DNA of 64,000 nucleotides from JAYODW01 sp038116745 (GTDB lineage: Bacteria; Pseudomonadota; Gammaproteobacteria; Ga0077536): positions 54,856-118,855 of the forward strand of contig JAYODW010000007.1 in the NCBI GenBank assembly GCA_038116745.1, written 5' to 3'. The notes under the pieces are model-generated. The model was not told the DNA's origin, did not search any database, and saw nothing but the letters and a program-made list of their open reading frames with translations. The position numbers and the translations under genes were made by a program. Positions 14,810-24,035 of this stretch are shown piece by piece. Within the stretch, counting starts at the first letter, position 1, and every line of letters starts with the position of its first letter.

Positions 14810-17650
14810 TCAGGTCGTGACGATGACGCGGACTGCGTCGAGTTTCAATTGGGCGCTGTCGAGAAAGCGGCGCGCAGTCACCAGCTGGTCTTCAAGAGCC
14901 GCGATCTCCTCGGCGCGGACGTTCGGGTTGACGTTCGCCAGGTGGCGCAGGCGAGTAATTTCGCTGCCGAGCTGGCTTTCGAGGACGCTACGTGCTTCAG
15001 CGACGATGCCTTCCTGGCGGACTTCTCCGATGTGCGTCGCGTGCTCCACGAGCTGTTCGATCTGGTCCTGCATGCGTTGCACGACTTTTGTTGCAGTCGC
15101 GGGGGGCACGTCCCGCGCGATGGTGTTCAGCCTGTCAGTTTGCAGCGTCTCGCTGACGTCCTCTCCGGTGCCGTCCACCACCACGCGCAGCATCGATTTC
15201 CGCAGGTAACGCTGAACCCGCAGCCCGCGAGGCGCGGGGCATACGACGACGAACAGGCATTCAACCAGCAGACTCCCAGGCGGCAGCCGGGCGCTCTTCA
15301 CTACGGCGAGACAGGCATTGCCAAATTCGCTTCCGAGCACCATATCCATGGCGCCGGTGACCATGGGGTGTTCCCAGGTCAGAAAATGCACCTCGTCGCG
15401 CGTTTGCGCGACCGCGCGTGAGAAGGTGACGCTCAGTCCCCCCTCCGGCAGACTTGGAAACGCTTCGCAGCTCATGTGGTCGCCAGGCTGGACAACCAGA
15501 CAGTCCGGGCCGTCATCTTCGTGCTCGACGCCGAAAGCATCGAAGACCTCGTCCATGTAGGCGCTGAGCTCAGGGAGACGTGCCGTAGCCTCTACCTCGC
15601 TGATGACCCGCGCCGCGCCGGTTGGTTCGAAGGAATTCAGTTCGAGCAGGCGGTCGCGGCCCTGACGTAGCAGCTCCGCTACCTGCGCCGCGCGCTCCGC
15701 GGTCGCGTCCAGCAACTGCTCGAGCGGCTCGGCCGCCGCAGGCTCATCCATACACAGCAGCAGCGGACGCGCGAATTCTTCGAACAGCGCCGGGCCAACG
15801 GCCGATATGTGCTCGAACGCATCGATGCCCCGGTGCAGCCAGGTCAGCAGTACAGCCTGCGAGGAGTCGACAAAGAACGGCACGTGTATTTCTACCGTAT
15901 GCGTCTGACCGATGCGGTCGAGTCGCCCGATGCGTTGCTCCAGCAGGTCCGGGTTCAACGGCAGATCGAACAGCACCAGCTGATGCGCAAACTGAAAATT
16001 TCGTCCTTCGCTGCCGATTTCTGAGCACACCAGGACGTCAGCGCCGTCTTCTTCATCGGCGAAATAGGCCGCCGCGCGGTCACGCTGGACCAGGTCCATG
16101 TCTTCATGAAATACCGCTGCACGGATCCCTTTGCGCGTGCTCAGCCAGGTTTCCAGGTCCTGCGCGGTTGTCGCCAGCGCGCAGATCACCAGCGCGCGCT
16201 GCCCGCGGTGTTCGCGCAACCATTCGCACAGCCATTCGGCTCGCGGATCGAGGCTGATCCAGTCATCCTCGGCGGCCAGCTCCGGCGTCAGCATGTCTAT
16301 GGGATCGAGCTCGCGCAGACGCTCCAGATAGGCAGGTCCGGGATGCAGCGGGTAGGTGTGCAGCTGCCGCGACGGAAAACCTGCGATGTGTTCGCGGCAA
16401 TTGCGGAACAGCAAGCGACCGGTTCCGTGGTGGTCGAGCAGCTCGCGCACGAGCCTGCCGCCCAGACCGTCATCACTCCCGCTGCGTAATGCGGCGATCC
16501 TTTCGTGACCGAGGTAACGGCCGGCCTCTGTCAGAAGCGCCGCGTTGACTGTTCCTGCGGCATCTTCCGCGAGCAGTGCGCTGACCAGGGAACTCACGGC
16601 GCCGTAGCGTTGCTCTTCCTCGAGGTATTCCTCCAGCGAGTGATAGCGGTGGGGGTCGAGCAGGGCGAGACGGGCAAAATGTCCGCTGACGCCAAGCTGT
16701 TCGGGGGTCGCCGTCAGCAGAAGCAGTGATGAGACCTGCCCCGCAAGCGCTTTCACAGCCACATATTCCGCGCTGGATTCATCCGGACTCCAGGCCAGGT
16801 GATGCGCCTCGTCCACAACCAGGAGGTCCCATCTGGCCGCCGTCACCTGATCGCGCCGGCGTTCGTCGCCGGCGAGAAGGCTCAGCGGTACCAGAGCGAG
16901 CTGCGCGGATTCGAACGGGTTGTGCTCCCCGGAATCGACCAGCGCGTCACAGGTATCCGCGTCGAGGATGGAGAAGTGGAGATTGAAACGGCGCAGCATC
17001 TCCACCAGCCATTGGTGGATCAGGTTGTCAGGCACCAGGATCAGGACCCGGCTGGCCTGGCCGCTGAGCAGCTGTCGGTGCAGGATCAGCCCCGCCTCAA
17101 TGGTTTTGCCGAGACCGACCTCGTCGGCGAGGAGCACCCGCGGCGCGTGCCGCGCAGAGACTTCGTTGGCAATGAAGAACTGGTGTGGGAGCAGCTGGAC
17201 CCGTGGCCCGAGCAGCCCGAAAACCGACGAGACCTGGTGCTGATGGTGGTTGTCCAGCGTCAGCGCGCGCAGGCTGAAGCGCTGGTTTTTATCAATCTGG
17301 CCGGTGAAAAGGCGATCCAGCGGACGGTTGAACTGGACATAGCTATCCAGATCGATCTCATGCAGCTCGCCCGCACTGCCGTGCGCGTTGATACCCCGGT
17401 AGACGATGCAGCCCTCGACCTCGACGCGCTCGGAGACGATGAGCTCGCGTCCGTCCTCGGCGCGCACGCGGTCGGCCACCCGGTACTTGACCCGGGTCAG
17501 CGGCGCATTATCCAGCGCGTAGGTGCGACGTTCCTCGCCCGCAGGGAAAGACATGACCACTCGGCGATCGACCACCTCGAACACGATGCCGAGACCGAGC
17601 TCGGGTTCCGTGCTGCTGATCCAGCGCTGGCCAGGACTGCAGTCAATCAT
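14810..17650 (-). CDS. rapA: RNA polymerase-associated ATPase RapA (HepA)
   Basis: A 946-residue Swi2/Snf2 ATPase that recycles RNA polymerase. The Tudor-like N-terminal domains start at GQRWISSTEPELGLGIV. Walker A is ADEVGLGKTIEAG (about residues 175-187), the DEAH box is VVDEAHHL, the C-terminal helicase motifs include CSEIGSEGRNFQFAHQLVLFDLP and QRIGRLDRIGQ. The C-terminal Spacer/Rpb2-interacting region follows (FEEFARPLL..., QLGSEITRLRHLANVNPNVR). The length matches the family. It is mainly gammaproteobacterial, which supports the taxonomic call. It overlaps nothing and lies 18 bases from the sulfotransferase. Confidence 0.95.
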   Translation of the reverse strand: MIDCSPGQRWISSTEPELGLGIVFEVVDRRVVMSFPAGEERRTYALDNAPLTRVKYRVADRVRAEDGRELIVSERVEVEGCIVYRGINAHGSAGELHEIDLDSYVQFNRPLDRLFTGQIDKNQRFSLRALTLDNHHQHQVSSVFGLLGPRVQLLPHQFFIANEVSARHAPRVLLADEVGLGKTIEAGLILHRQLLSGQASRVLILVPDNLIHQWLVEMLRRFNLHFSILDADTCDALVDSGEHNPFESAQLALVPLSLLAGDERRRDQVTAARWDLLVVDEAHHLAWSPDESSAEYVAVKALAGQVSSLLLLTATPEQLGVSGHFARLALLDPHRYHSLEEYLEEEQRYGAVSSLVSALLAEDAAGTVNAALLTEAGRYLGHERIAALRSGSDDGLGGRLVRELLDHHGTGRLLFRNCREHIAGFPSRQLHTYPLHPGPAYLERLRELDPIDMLTPELAAEDDWISLDPRAEWLCEWLREHRGQRALVICALATTAQDLETWLSTRKGIRAAVFHEDMDLVQRDRAAAYFADEEDGADVLVCSEIGSEGRNFQFAHQLVLFDLPLNPDLLEQRIGRLDRIGQTHTVEIHVPFFVDSSQAVLLTWLHRGIDAFEHISAVGPALFEEFARPLLLCMDEPAAAEPLEQLLDATAERAAQVAELLRQGRDRLLELNSFEPTGAARVISEVEATARLPELSAYMDEVFDAFGVEHEDDGPDCLVVQPGDHMSCEAFPSLPEGGLSVTFSRAVAQTRDEVHFLTWEHPMVTGAMDMVLGSEFGNACLAVVKSARLPPGSLLVECLFVVVCPAPRGLRVQRYLRKSMLRVVVDGTGEDVSETLQTDRLNTIARDVPPATATKVVQRMQDQIEQLVEHATHIGEVRQEGIVAEARSVLESQLGSEITRLRHLANVNPNVRAEEIAALEDQLVTARRFLDSAQLKLDAVRVIVTT

Positions 17651-17668
17651 GAGATCTACCTGCTGGCG

Positions 17669-18286
17669 TCAGTCTGCGCGGGAAGCGGAGGACGCACGCT
17701 GCTGAAAATCCTCAGTCGTGTTGACGTGCGGAAACGGTAGCTCTGGCACCGGCAGTCCGAGCGCGTGGCACAGCGGCTCCCAGCCGTCTCCGGGCTGCCA
17801 CTCGAGCAGGCGTGCGCGCGGTGCGTGCATCCGCACATAGTCGTTGTGGCCTTCGAAGGCGGCGATGGCGGCTTCTTTATCGAAAATATCGGCGGTGAAG
17901 GTATGGCGGAACATCGCCGCGACCATGCTCCGCCAGGGACTTTCCGGAGCTCGTTCAAAGGCGCCGAGGATGGTGTTCGAGGCACTGGTCCACCAGGATT
18001 CCGCATCGCGTACGGACAGCAGGATCAGGGCATCGGGAAAGCTTTCCGCGAGGCCTTCCCAGAACGCAGAGGCGGGCCAATCCACCGCCGCGACCCAGTC
18101 CTGCAGGAACACACGCCAGTCCGGCGGACGGCCGAGTGCGGCCTGGTGCCAGACGTCGATGTCTTCCGGGTGCGGAAAAACCTCGAGCATGTGGTAACAG
18201 CGTCCGCCGAGCAGCTGTTCCAGCGCGAGCTGTAGAGAGTTCGTGCCGGTGCGGCCTACCCCCGCGCCAATCACCCGAAGCGTCAT
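17669..18286 (-). CDS. Sulfotransferase-family protein
   Basis: A 205-residue protein with a PAPS-binding P-loop, VIGAGVGRTGTNSLQLALEQLL, at the very N-terminus. It then has DWPASAFWEGLAESFPDALILLSVRDAESWW, containing the 3'-phosphate-binding Arg of sulfotransferases. It resembles the short bacterial family often annotated as sulfotransferase. The frame extends upstream, but the ATG at 18286 opens directly at the P-loop strand. The acceptor is unknown. It is the gene immediately before rapA in transcription order. Confidence 0.82.
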   Translation of the reverse strand: MTLRVIGAGVGRTGTNSLQLALEQLLGGRCYHMLEVFPHPEDIDVWHQAALGRPPDWRVFLQDWVAAVDWPASAFWEGLAESFPDALILLSVRDAESWWTSASNTILGAFERAPESPWRSMVAAMFRHTFTADIFDKEAAIAAFEGHNDYVRMHAPRARLLEWQPGDGWEPLCHALGLPVPELPFPHVNTTEDFQQRASSASRAD

Positions 18287-18353
18287 ATTTACCCGTATAG
18301 GTGGCTTAAAGGGCGCGGATTCTAACAGCCGGCGCGATGCCTGTAAGTCGCTA

Positions 18354-18542
18354 TCAGTCCAGGCTCGTGCGCGTAGAGCCACAGCGGGCGCAGCGCCGCA
18401 CCGTCACCAGTCGGCCCTTTTTCACATCGAACTGTTTGCGCTGGTCAATCTGCCATTTATGAAAGCCGCTTTTGCACAAGGTTTGTCCGGCGGACGCTTT
18501 GCGCTTTTTGCGGGGGGAGGGGAAAGGAATCACCTCGGCCAT
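18354..18542 (-). CDS. Small zinc-ribbon-like protein
   Basis: A 62-residue basic protein. The N-terminal MAEVIPFPSPRKKRK is followed by TLCKSGFHKW and VTVRRCARCGSTR. Three Cys and a His could make a single zinc site. Short proteins of this type (MAEVIPF ... LCKxGxHKW ... RCxRCG) are widespread as hypotheticals in gammaproteobacteria. The ATG at 18542 is preferred to a TTG three codons upstream. It begins 5 bases after the HIT gene stop, so it is probably translated from the same mRNA. Confidence 0.75.
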   Translation of the reverse strand: MAEVIPFPSPRKKRKASAGQTLCKSGFHKWQIDQRKQFDVKKGRLVTVRRCARCGSTRTSLD

Positions 18543-18547
18543 AGGGT

Positions 18548-18964
18548 TCAATCAAAGCCGGCGCCAGCCAGCTCACTGGCGAGCGCGAGACGCAGTGTCT
18601 CAACCTGCGCGCCGTCGTAGCGGGACGGCGCCGTCGTCCCCCACACCGGGCCTGGCCAGCAATAGTCGTCGCGGCGCCGGCTGATTACATGCAGATGCAT
18701 CTGGCGCACGATGTTGCCAATCGCGGCGACGTTCAGTTTGTCGGTTGGAAAGTGCCGGCGCGCGAACCGGGACAGCAGATGGACCTCCTGAAACAGGCGC
18801 TGATGCATTGCCGGTTCGAGATCGCACAGCTCGTAGACGTCCGTTTCAGGCACCAGAATGAGCCAGGGGATCGCAGAGTTGTCCATCAGCAGAACGTGGC
18901 ACAGCGGTAGCCGGCCGAGGGTGAAGCACTCGCGTTCGAGATGCGGATCGAGGGTAAAGCTCAT
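18548..18964 (-). CDS. HIT-family nucleotide hydrolase/transferase
   Basis: A 138-residue HIT protein. The catalytic region is NIVRQMHLHVISRRRDDYCWPGPVWG. It has two of the three usual His positions (H-x-H) and the RxxDDxxWPxPVWG tail common in a gammaproteobacterial HIT group. CHVLLMDNSAIPWLILVPE is the N-terminal strand block. The frame is open to 19012, but the ATG at 18964 begins at the conserved MSFTLDPHLE. It lies 10 bases from the SDR gene. Its substrate is likely a nucleotide polyphosphate, not defined here. Confidence 0.87.
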   Translation of the reverse strand: MSFTLDPHLERECFTLGRLPLCHVLLMDNSAIPWLILVPETDVYELCDLEPAMHQRLFQEVHLLSRFARRHFPTDKLNVAAIGNIVRQMHLHVISRRRDDYCWPGPVWGTTAPSRYDGAQVETLRLALASELAGAGFD

Positions 18965-18974
18965 AAACGCAGCC

Positions 18975-19739
18975 TCAGCCGGCGAGCATGCCACCGTCGA
19001 CCGGATAGGCATTGCCAGTGATATAGCTCGCTTCGTCGCTCAGGAGAAAAAGAGCCAGGCGTGCAACTTCCGCAGGCTGGCCATAGCGCCGCATGGGCAC
19101 GGCTTTCTCCATTTTCTGCTTGATGACCTCGGCCGCACCGGGTGCATAGCCTTCCTCCAGTGCCTCAATCATGCGCGTTGCAATGGGCGCAGGATTGACC
19201 GTGTTGATGCGGATCCCGGCCGGGGCGTATTCCAGTGCGGCGGCCTTCATAAGGCCAACCACCGCGTGCTTCGACGCTATATAGGCCGAGATCTTGGCGG
19301 TGCCGCGCAGGCCGGCAAGGGATGAGGTCAGTACCACGCTGCCGCGACCGGCTTTGTGCATTTCGCCGAGAATGCTTTTCATGCCGAGAAAGACGCCGCG
19401 TACGTTGACTGCCATCACCTTGTCGTAATCCGCGACCGGGTAGTCAGCCAGGCGCGCGATGGCACCTTCTATGCCGGCGTTTAAAAATGCGCAATCAATG
19501 CGCCCGAAGCGTTCCATTGCGGCACCTACGTAGCGCGCAGTTGCGGCTTCATCCGCAACGTCGGCGGCGACGCCGATGGTCTCCCCACCGATGCGGCCTA
19601 CGACCTCGTCGAGACGGGCCTGGTCCAGATCTACCAGCACCAGGCGAGCGCCCTCGGCGGCAAAGAGGCGGGCAGCGGCTTCGCCGATCCCCCCGGTTGC
19701 ACCGGTCAGGATGGTCACTTTGTCGCGTAATCGGTCCAT
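18975..19739 (-). CDS. SDR-family NAD(P)-dependent oxidoreductase
   Basis: A classical 254-residue short-chain dehydrogenase. It has TGATGGIG for the dinucleotide, D at DLDQAR suggesting NAD preference, LNAGIEG, a Ser in LTSSLAG and the catalytic YIASK, ending in YPVDGGM. The frame is open much further upstream, but the ATG at 19739 has an AAGGAGC site 8 bases before it. It heads the SDR-HIT-zinc ribbon set. The substrate is unknown, typically a secondary alcohol or ketone. Confidence 0.9.
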   Translation of the reverse strand: MDRLRDKVTILTGATGGIGEAAARLFAAEGARLVLVDLDQARLDEVVGRIGGETIGVAADVADEAATARYVGAAMERFGRIDCAFLNAGIEGAIARLADYPVADYDKVMAVNVRGVFLGMKSILGEMHKAGRGSVVLTSSLAGLRGTAKISAYIASKHAVVGLMKAAALEYAPAGIRINTVNPAPIATRMIEALEEGYAPGAAEVIKQKMEKAVPMRRYGQPAEVARLALFLLSDEASYITGNAYPVDGGMLAG

Positions 19740-19945
19740 ATAGAGCTCCTTGGATAGGCTTCCGGACACGCGGCGGGACGAGCGGCTTTGTGCCGGAAGC
19801 AGGCGGGTTTCTAGCTGCGCGCAGTGTACACGGTGGACCTGATGCGGAGCCTGCCCGCATCGCGGATGTCCGACGCTCCGGGCTAGCTTGCGGGCAGGTT
19901 CGCCTGTGGGCTTCAATGGGGTTACAACCTCAGCGGGAGCGAGAT

Positions 19946-20332
19946 GTGTCCGACCGGCTCTATTTTCTGTGTGGTGATCTGGCTTCGAACCTCGTCACCG
20001 GCATGCTTGCAGGATGGGCCTGCACGCTGATACGGGTTTCCCATGGAGGCATGCTGCTTGCGATGCTGCTCGGGATGGCTCTGGGCATGGCAGTGGCGCT
20101 GCTGTTGGCCTTTCCGCTGATGCGCTATTTCGGCGCGATGGAAGTCATGATTCCGGTCATGCTCAGCGGCATGCAGGCGGGGATGCTGGTGGGCATGGCG
20201 AGCGGCATGATGACAGTGCCGGCTGCACTGGCGCTGTTCCTGGGCGCCGTCGCCGGGCTTGGCAGTCTTGCGTTCTGCACGGTGGCCAATCGCATACTGC
20301 GTCAAGCCGGAAATGCGCGGAGAGCGCTCTGA
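19946..20332 (+). CDS. Gly-Met-rich polytopic membrane protein
   Basis: A 128-residue protein, GTG start with GGGAG upstream. At least three hydrophobic segments carry repeated Gly-Met pairs: GMLLAMLLGMALGMAV, then PVMLSGMQAGMLVGMASGMM, then ALFLGAVAGLGSLAF. The methionines lie mostly three to four residues apart, on one face of the helices. I recognise no family. It is separated by 1 base from the methyltransferase and so shares its mRNA. Methionine faces could bind soft metals or simply pack. Nothing in the sequence decides this. Confidence 0.72.
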   Translation: MSDRLYFLCGDLASNLVTGMLAGWACTLIRVSHGGMLLAMLLGMALGMAVALLLAFPLMRYFGAMEVMIPVMLSGMQAGMLVGMASGMMTVPAALALFLGAVAGLGSLAFCTVANRILRQAGNARRAL

Positions 20333-20333
20333 G

Positions 20334-20969
20334 ATGGATCTGAAAACCCGAGCAAAATGGGACCGCACCGCCCGCATTTTCGACTGCATGACAGGTATCG
20401 GACCCGACCGCCGCTGGGGACCGGCCAAGCGCGCGCTGTTCAGCCAAATGGAAGGCAGGATCCTGTTCCTCGCGCTGGGTACGGGACTCGATATCGAGTT
20501 TTTTCCACCGCGGCAGTCCATCACTGCGATTGATATCAGTCCACGCATGCTGGAGCGTGCGGCGCCGCGGATTGCCGCTTACGACGGTGAACTCGATGCG
20601 CGGGCGATGGACGTACACGCGCTGGAATTTCCTGATGGTGCCTTTGATCAGGTCTACACCTCGTGCACTTTCTGCTCTGTGCCACGACCTGTGGAGGGTT
20701 TGAAACAGCTTTATCGGGTGCTTAAACCGGGTGGGGCACTGCGCATGTTCGAGCATACGGGCAGTCGTTTCTTCCCGTTCAATCTGATGCTCAATTTCAT
20801 GACCGGTCTGACGCGGGCGATCGGACCGGATATGAACCGGCCGACAACCGATAACGTCGCGCGCGCCGGGTTTGAGATCCGCCGCGTGCAGCATCTGTAT
20901 CTTGATGTGGTCAAAACCATCGACGCGGTGCGGCCGATGGCATCAGCGACCACGCCAGGTTCAGCTTGA
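20334..20969 (+). CDS. Class I SAM-dependent methyltransferase
   Basis: A 211-residue methyltransferase. Motif I is LFLALGTGLDIEF (near residue 45), motif II ITAIDISPRML, then FPDGAFDQVYTSCTFCSV and RVLKPGGALRMFEHTG for motifs III/IV. The overall pattern is like small phosphatidylethanolamine N-methyltransferases (PmtA-like) and ubiquinone/menaquinone-type methyltransferases. Its end overlaps the TTG start of recQ. Lipid or quinone methylation is the likeliest role given the membrane protein upstream, but this is inference. Confidence 0.84.
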   Translation: MDLKTRAKWDRTARIFDCMTGIGPDRRWGPAKRALFSQMEGRILFLALGTGLDIEFFPPRQSITAIDISPRMLERAAPRIAAYDGELDARAMDVHALEFPDGAFDQVYTSCTFCSVPRPVEGLKQLYRVLKPGGALRMFEHTGSRFFPFNLMLNFMTGLTRAIGPDMNRPTTDNVARAGFEIRRVQHLYLDVVKTIDAVRPMASATTPGSA

Positions 20970-22807
20970 CCGCCTCGCGTGCGGACAGTGCCCGGTCGGG
21001 GGACGCCGGCGGGTTAGACGCGGCGCGTGCGGCCCTGAAGCGCGTTTTCGGGTTCGCCGATTTCCGCGGCCAGCAGGCGGACGCGATTGCGTGTGCACTG
21101 CGTGGCAGGGACGCGGTCGTGTTGATGCCGACAGGTGGCGGTAAATCGGTCTGTTATCAGCTCCCGGCGCTGGTGCGCGGTCAATGCACGCTGGTGATCT
21201 CTCCGCTTATCGCGCTGATGCAGGATCAGGTGCAGGCGCTGGGGCAGCTCGGGATTGCGGCGGGATGTCTGAATTCGACGCAGTCGCAGCGGCAGCAGGC
21301 CGCAGTCCTTGACCAACTCGACAGCGGCAGTCTGCGCGTGCTCTATGTAGCGCCGGAACGCATCGTCAGCGGCGCGACACAGGCTCGGCTTTTGAACGCT
21401 GACCTGTGCCTGATCGCTATCGATGAGGCGCATTGCGTGTCGCAGTGGGGCCACGATTTCCGGCAGGACTATCTTGCGCTTGATGTGCTGGGTGAGTGCT
21501 TTCCGGGTGTGCCGCGCATGGCGCTTACCGCCACGGCCGATCCGCGCACGCGAGAGGATATAACCGCCCGGCTGGCGCTGGATGAGCCTGAGTGGTTCGT
21601 TGGTGGTTTTGATCGGCCCAACATCCGTTACGCCGTGCGACCGCGGGCGGGAGAGCGCGAGCAGCTGCATGACTTTCTGGCAGAGCGACGTGGCTGCGCC
21701 GGGATTGTTTACTGCATGTCGCGGCGCAAAGTGGATGCCACTGCAGCGTGGTTACGCGACCAGGGATACGACGCGCTGGCGTATCACGCGGGGTTGGATG
21801 GCGACACGCGTGCACGGCACCAGACCCGCTTTGTGCGCGAGGACGGCGTGATCATGGTGGCGACGGTTGCTTTCGGTATGGGGATCGACAAGCCGGACGT
21901 GCGCTTCGTGGTGCATCTCGACCTGCCGAAAAGTATCGAGGCCTACTACCAGGAGACCGGCCGCGCCGGCCGCGACGGCGATTCTGCGGAAGCATGGATG
22001 ATCTACGGTCTGGAAGACGTCGTGCGTTTGCGTCAGATGCTCGAGCAATCCGAAGCCGAGCCGCAGCACAAGCGCATCGAACGGCACAAGCTCGATGCGC
22101 TGCTCGGTTGGTGCGAAACCTCGGGTTGTCGGCGCCGGCCGCTGCTGGAGTATTTCGGAGAGCAGGCGGTGAACGTCTGCGGGAACTGCGATAACTGCCT
22201 GCAGGCACCGGTCCTGACTGAGGCCGGTGAAGATGCGCGCAAGCTACTGTCGTGCATCTACCGCACCGGCCAGCGTTTTGGCGCGGGCCACGTGATTGAT
22301 GTCCTGCGCGGTGCGGACACGGAAAAAGTACGGCAGCACGGCCATGCGGAGGTTTCTACCTACGCGCTTGGCGCTGGCCGGGCGGTCACCTACTGGCGTT
22401 CTTTGCTGCGCCAGCTCATGGTCCAGGGTGCGGTGGTTGCCGATGTCGAGGGCTTTGGAGCGCTCAAGCTGAGCCCGCTGGCGCGACCGATTCTGCGCGG
22501 CGAGACGGGGTTCCAGGTGCGCGAAGATCTCCTGCAGGCGCCTGTCGGGCGCCGTCCGCGGAAGCCCGCGGGTGGTGCGCTCAGCGCAGGGCAGGAGGCG
22601 GCTTACGAGCGCTTACGTCGTTGTCGCCTCCGCCTGGCTGAAGACCAGGGGGTGGCGCCCTACATGATTTTCCATGACCGCACCCTGCGCGAGATGGTCG
22701 AGCGCATGCCGGGTACGCTTGTCGACCTGCTCGCGATCGGCGGCGTAGGTCAGGCCAAGCTGCAGCGCTACGGCGCTGAGTTTCTGGATGCGCTGCACGC
22801 CGAGTAG
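20966..22807 (+). CDS. recQ: RecQ-type ATP-dependent DNA helicase
   Basis: A 613-residue 3'-5' helicase. The order is FGFADFRGQQ (motif 0), MPTGGGKSVCYQLPAL (Walker A), IDEAHCVSQWGHDFR (motif II and aromatic-rich loop), QETGRAGRDG (motif VI), zinc-binding Cys cluster CRRRPLLEYF...CGNCDNC (about residues 390-412), winged helix, then an HRDC domain at the C-terminus (YERLRRCRLRLAEDQG ... LLAIGGVGQAKLQRYG). The start is a TTG overlapping the methyltransferase stop, since no ATG/GTG precedes motif 0 in frame. The Cys arrangement and HRDC fit genuine RecQ. Confidence 0.93.
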   Translation: MTASRADSARSGDAGGLDAARAALKRVFGFADFRGQQADAIACALRGRDAVVLMPTGGGKSVCYQLPALVRGQCTLVISPLIALMQDQVQALGQLGIAAGCLNSTQSQRQQAAVLDQLDSGSLRVLYVAPERIVSGATQARLLNADLCLIAIDEAHCVSQWGHDFRQDYLALDVLGECFPGVPRMALTATADPRTREDITARLALDEPEWFVGGFDRPNIRYAVRPRAGEREQLHDFLAERRGCAGIVYCMSRRKVDATAAWLRDQGYDALAYHAGLDGDTRARHQTRFVREDGVIMVATVAFGMGIDKPDVRFVVHLDLPKSIEAYYQETGRAGRDGDSAEAWMIYGLEDVVRLRQMLEQSEAEPQHKRIERHKLDALLGWCETSGCRRRPLLEYFGEQAVNVCGNCDNCLQAPVLTEAGEDARKLLSCIYRTGQRFGAGHVIDVLRGADTEKVRQHGHAEVSTYALGAGRAVTYWRSLLRQLMVQGAVVADVEGFGALKLSPLARPILRGETGFQVREDLLQAPVGRRPRKPAGGALSAGQEAAYERLRRCRLRLAEDQGVAPYMIFHDRTLREMVERMPGTLVDLLAIGGVGQAKLQRYGAEFLDALHAE

Positions 22808-22949
22808 GTTTTACCGGGGTAGAGAGCGTTCACTGTCTCTTTGCTGCAGCCCTCAGAACCAGATGGGTCGGTGACACCGTGTGTAATAGCCGCGGCTTGG
22901 TAGAAATGGGCACCCCGCGCTGCGGCGCTCCGGTAACGGACGGTAGGCA

Positions 22950-24035
22950 TCAGCCTCGCGGTACCCCGATCGCCACCGGTCGAACGGGCGAACCCGATGC
23001 GCCCTTATCGAGCAATGGCAGAATCATGGTGCATGACGTCCACACCTGATCGCGCGCTAATTCGCCCAGCTTCGCATTCTGGATCTGGTGGATGCCTGAG
23101 TTCGCCAGGTTGTAGTGGTGAATGGCGAACGGTAGTCCTGCCGGTGTGCCCTCCGCCGGCGCTGCCTTGCCCTGAAGCATGCCTTCCGGAACCGGATCGG
23201 TGAACGGGTTGTCAAGCGCGACTAGGACCACACCTTTCTGCTCGATGTACTTTGCAGCGTCGTAGGCCAGTCCCGGTCCCTTGGTGTAGTACACCTTTTC
23301 CGCGTCCGGGTCGTGCCAGTGATCACCCCAGCCCGTGTGGATATAGAGTACGTCGCCGCGCAGCAGGCCGCGGCCGGAGAGCCCCTCAGCAGTGAGCATG
23401 CTCTCGATATCGGCTGCGGTAACGAGCTGGCCCGGCCGCATGGCAGTGCCGTTCCCCAGAAAACGCTTCGCGTCGAGCAGCACTGCGCTCGTCACGATGG
23501 GTGGGACCTTCTCAACCCCGAGCTTCAGCAGCGGCGAGTCGCCGGTTGGCTTCACCTGCGCCTGCGTCAGCCCACCGTAATAGACGGCACCATCGGCGGG
23601 GAACGGGCTCTTTCCATCCCAGGGAGCGGGCAGTACGCCGAAATGACCGATCGCGTCGAACTGCGTGCCTTGTGCGCCGATTTCTCCGCTCTCGACTTCC
23701 TCGCCGTTGAAGGCGTGCAGGGTACCGGCAATGCCTGTGGTAGGGCGGTAGCTGTATTTCAGCGGTACGCCGAAGGGTGCGAGCGGCATGGTATTCGAAC
23801 GTTCGTGGCTCAGTTCGTAGCTGCGCGCGCCCTCCTCCTCCAGATAATAGGCGCAGCGTAGCCAGGTGCCGGCGCCGAGCGCGTTTGCCATCCCGCGCTC
23901 GTCGTCCCCGGGCCAGGGGGGTGTCGGCACCATGGATTTGGATTTCTCGTTGACCTGAGATTCGCTTGGCTGGTCGGCGCAAGCAACAAGCAACAGGGTA
24001 AGGCTGACGGCAGCTGCCGCTTTAGAAAGTCGCAT
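22950..24035 (-). CDS. Cyclase-family (kynurenine formamidase-like) lipoprotein
   Basis: A 361-residue metal-dependent hydrolase fold of the family that includes kynurenine formamidase. The N-terminal signal ends in the lipobox LLVAC, so it is probably lipid-anchored in the envelope, unusual for a family that is mostly cytosolic. It shows GTQFDAIGHFG, the metal-binding H-x-G-x-H-type region in this family, VLLDAKRFLG and YIHTGWGDHW. A strong AAGGAGGGAAG site precedes the ATG. Transcription would end toward recQ. The substrate (ester, lactone or amide) is unknown. Confidence 0.85.
   Translation of the reverse strand: MRLSKAAAAVSLTLLLVACADQPSESQVNEKSKSMVPTPPWPGDDERGMANALGAGTWLRCAYYLEEEGARSYELSHERSNTMPLAPFGVPLKYSYRPTTGIAGTLHAFNGEEVESGEIGAQGTQFDAIGHFGVLPAPWDGKSPFPADGAVYYGGLTQAQVKPTGDSPLLKLGVEKVPPIVTSAVLLDAKRFLGNGTAMRPGQLVTAADIESMLTAEGLSGRGLLRGDVLYIHTGWGDHWHDPDAEKVYYTKGPGLAYDAAKYIEQKGVVLVALDNPFTDPVPEGMLQGKAAPAEGTPAGLPFAIHHYNLANSGIHQIQNAKLGELARDQVWTSCTMILPLLDKGASGSPVRPVAIGVPRG

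Noticed and set aside
16799..17740. 313-residue plus-strand frame in rapA
   Set aside because: Antisense to RapA helicase motifs. No ribosome-binding site.
18548..18964. HIT protein missing the third catalytic His as a defect
   Set aside because: The QMHLHVI form with RxxDDxxWPxPVWG is the normal pattern in this gammaproteobacterial HIT group, so it is not evidence of loss.
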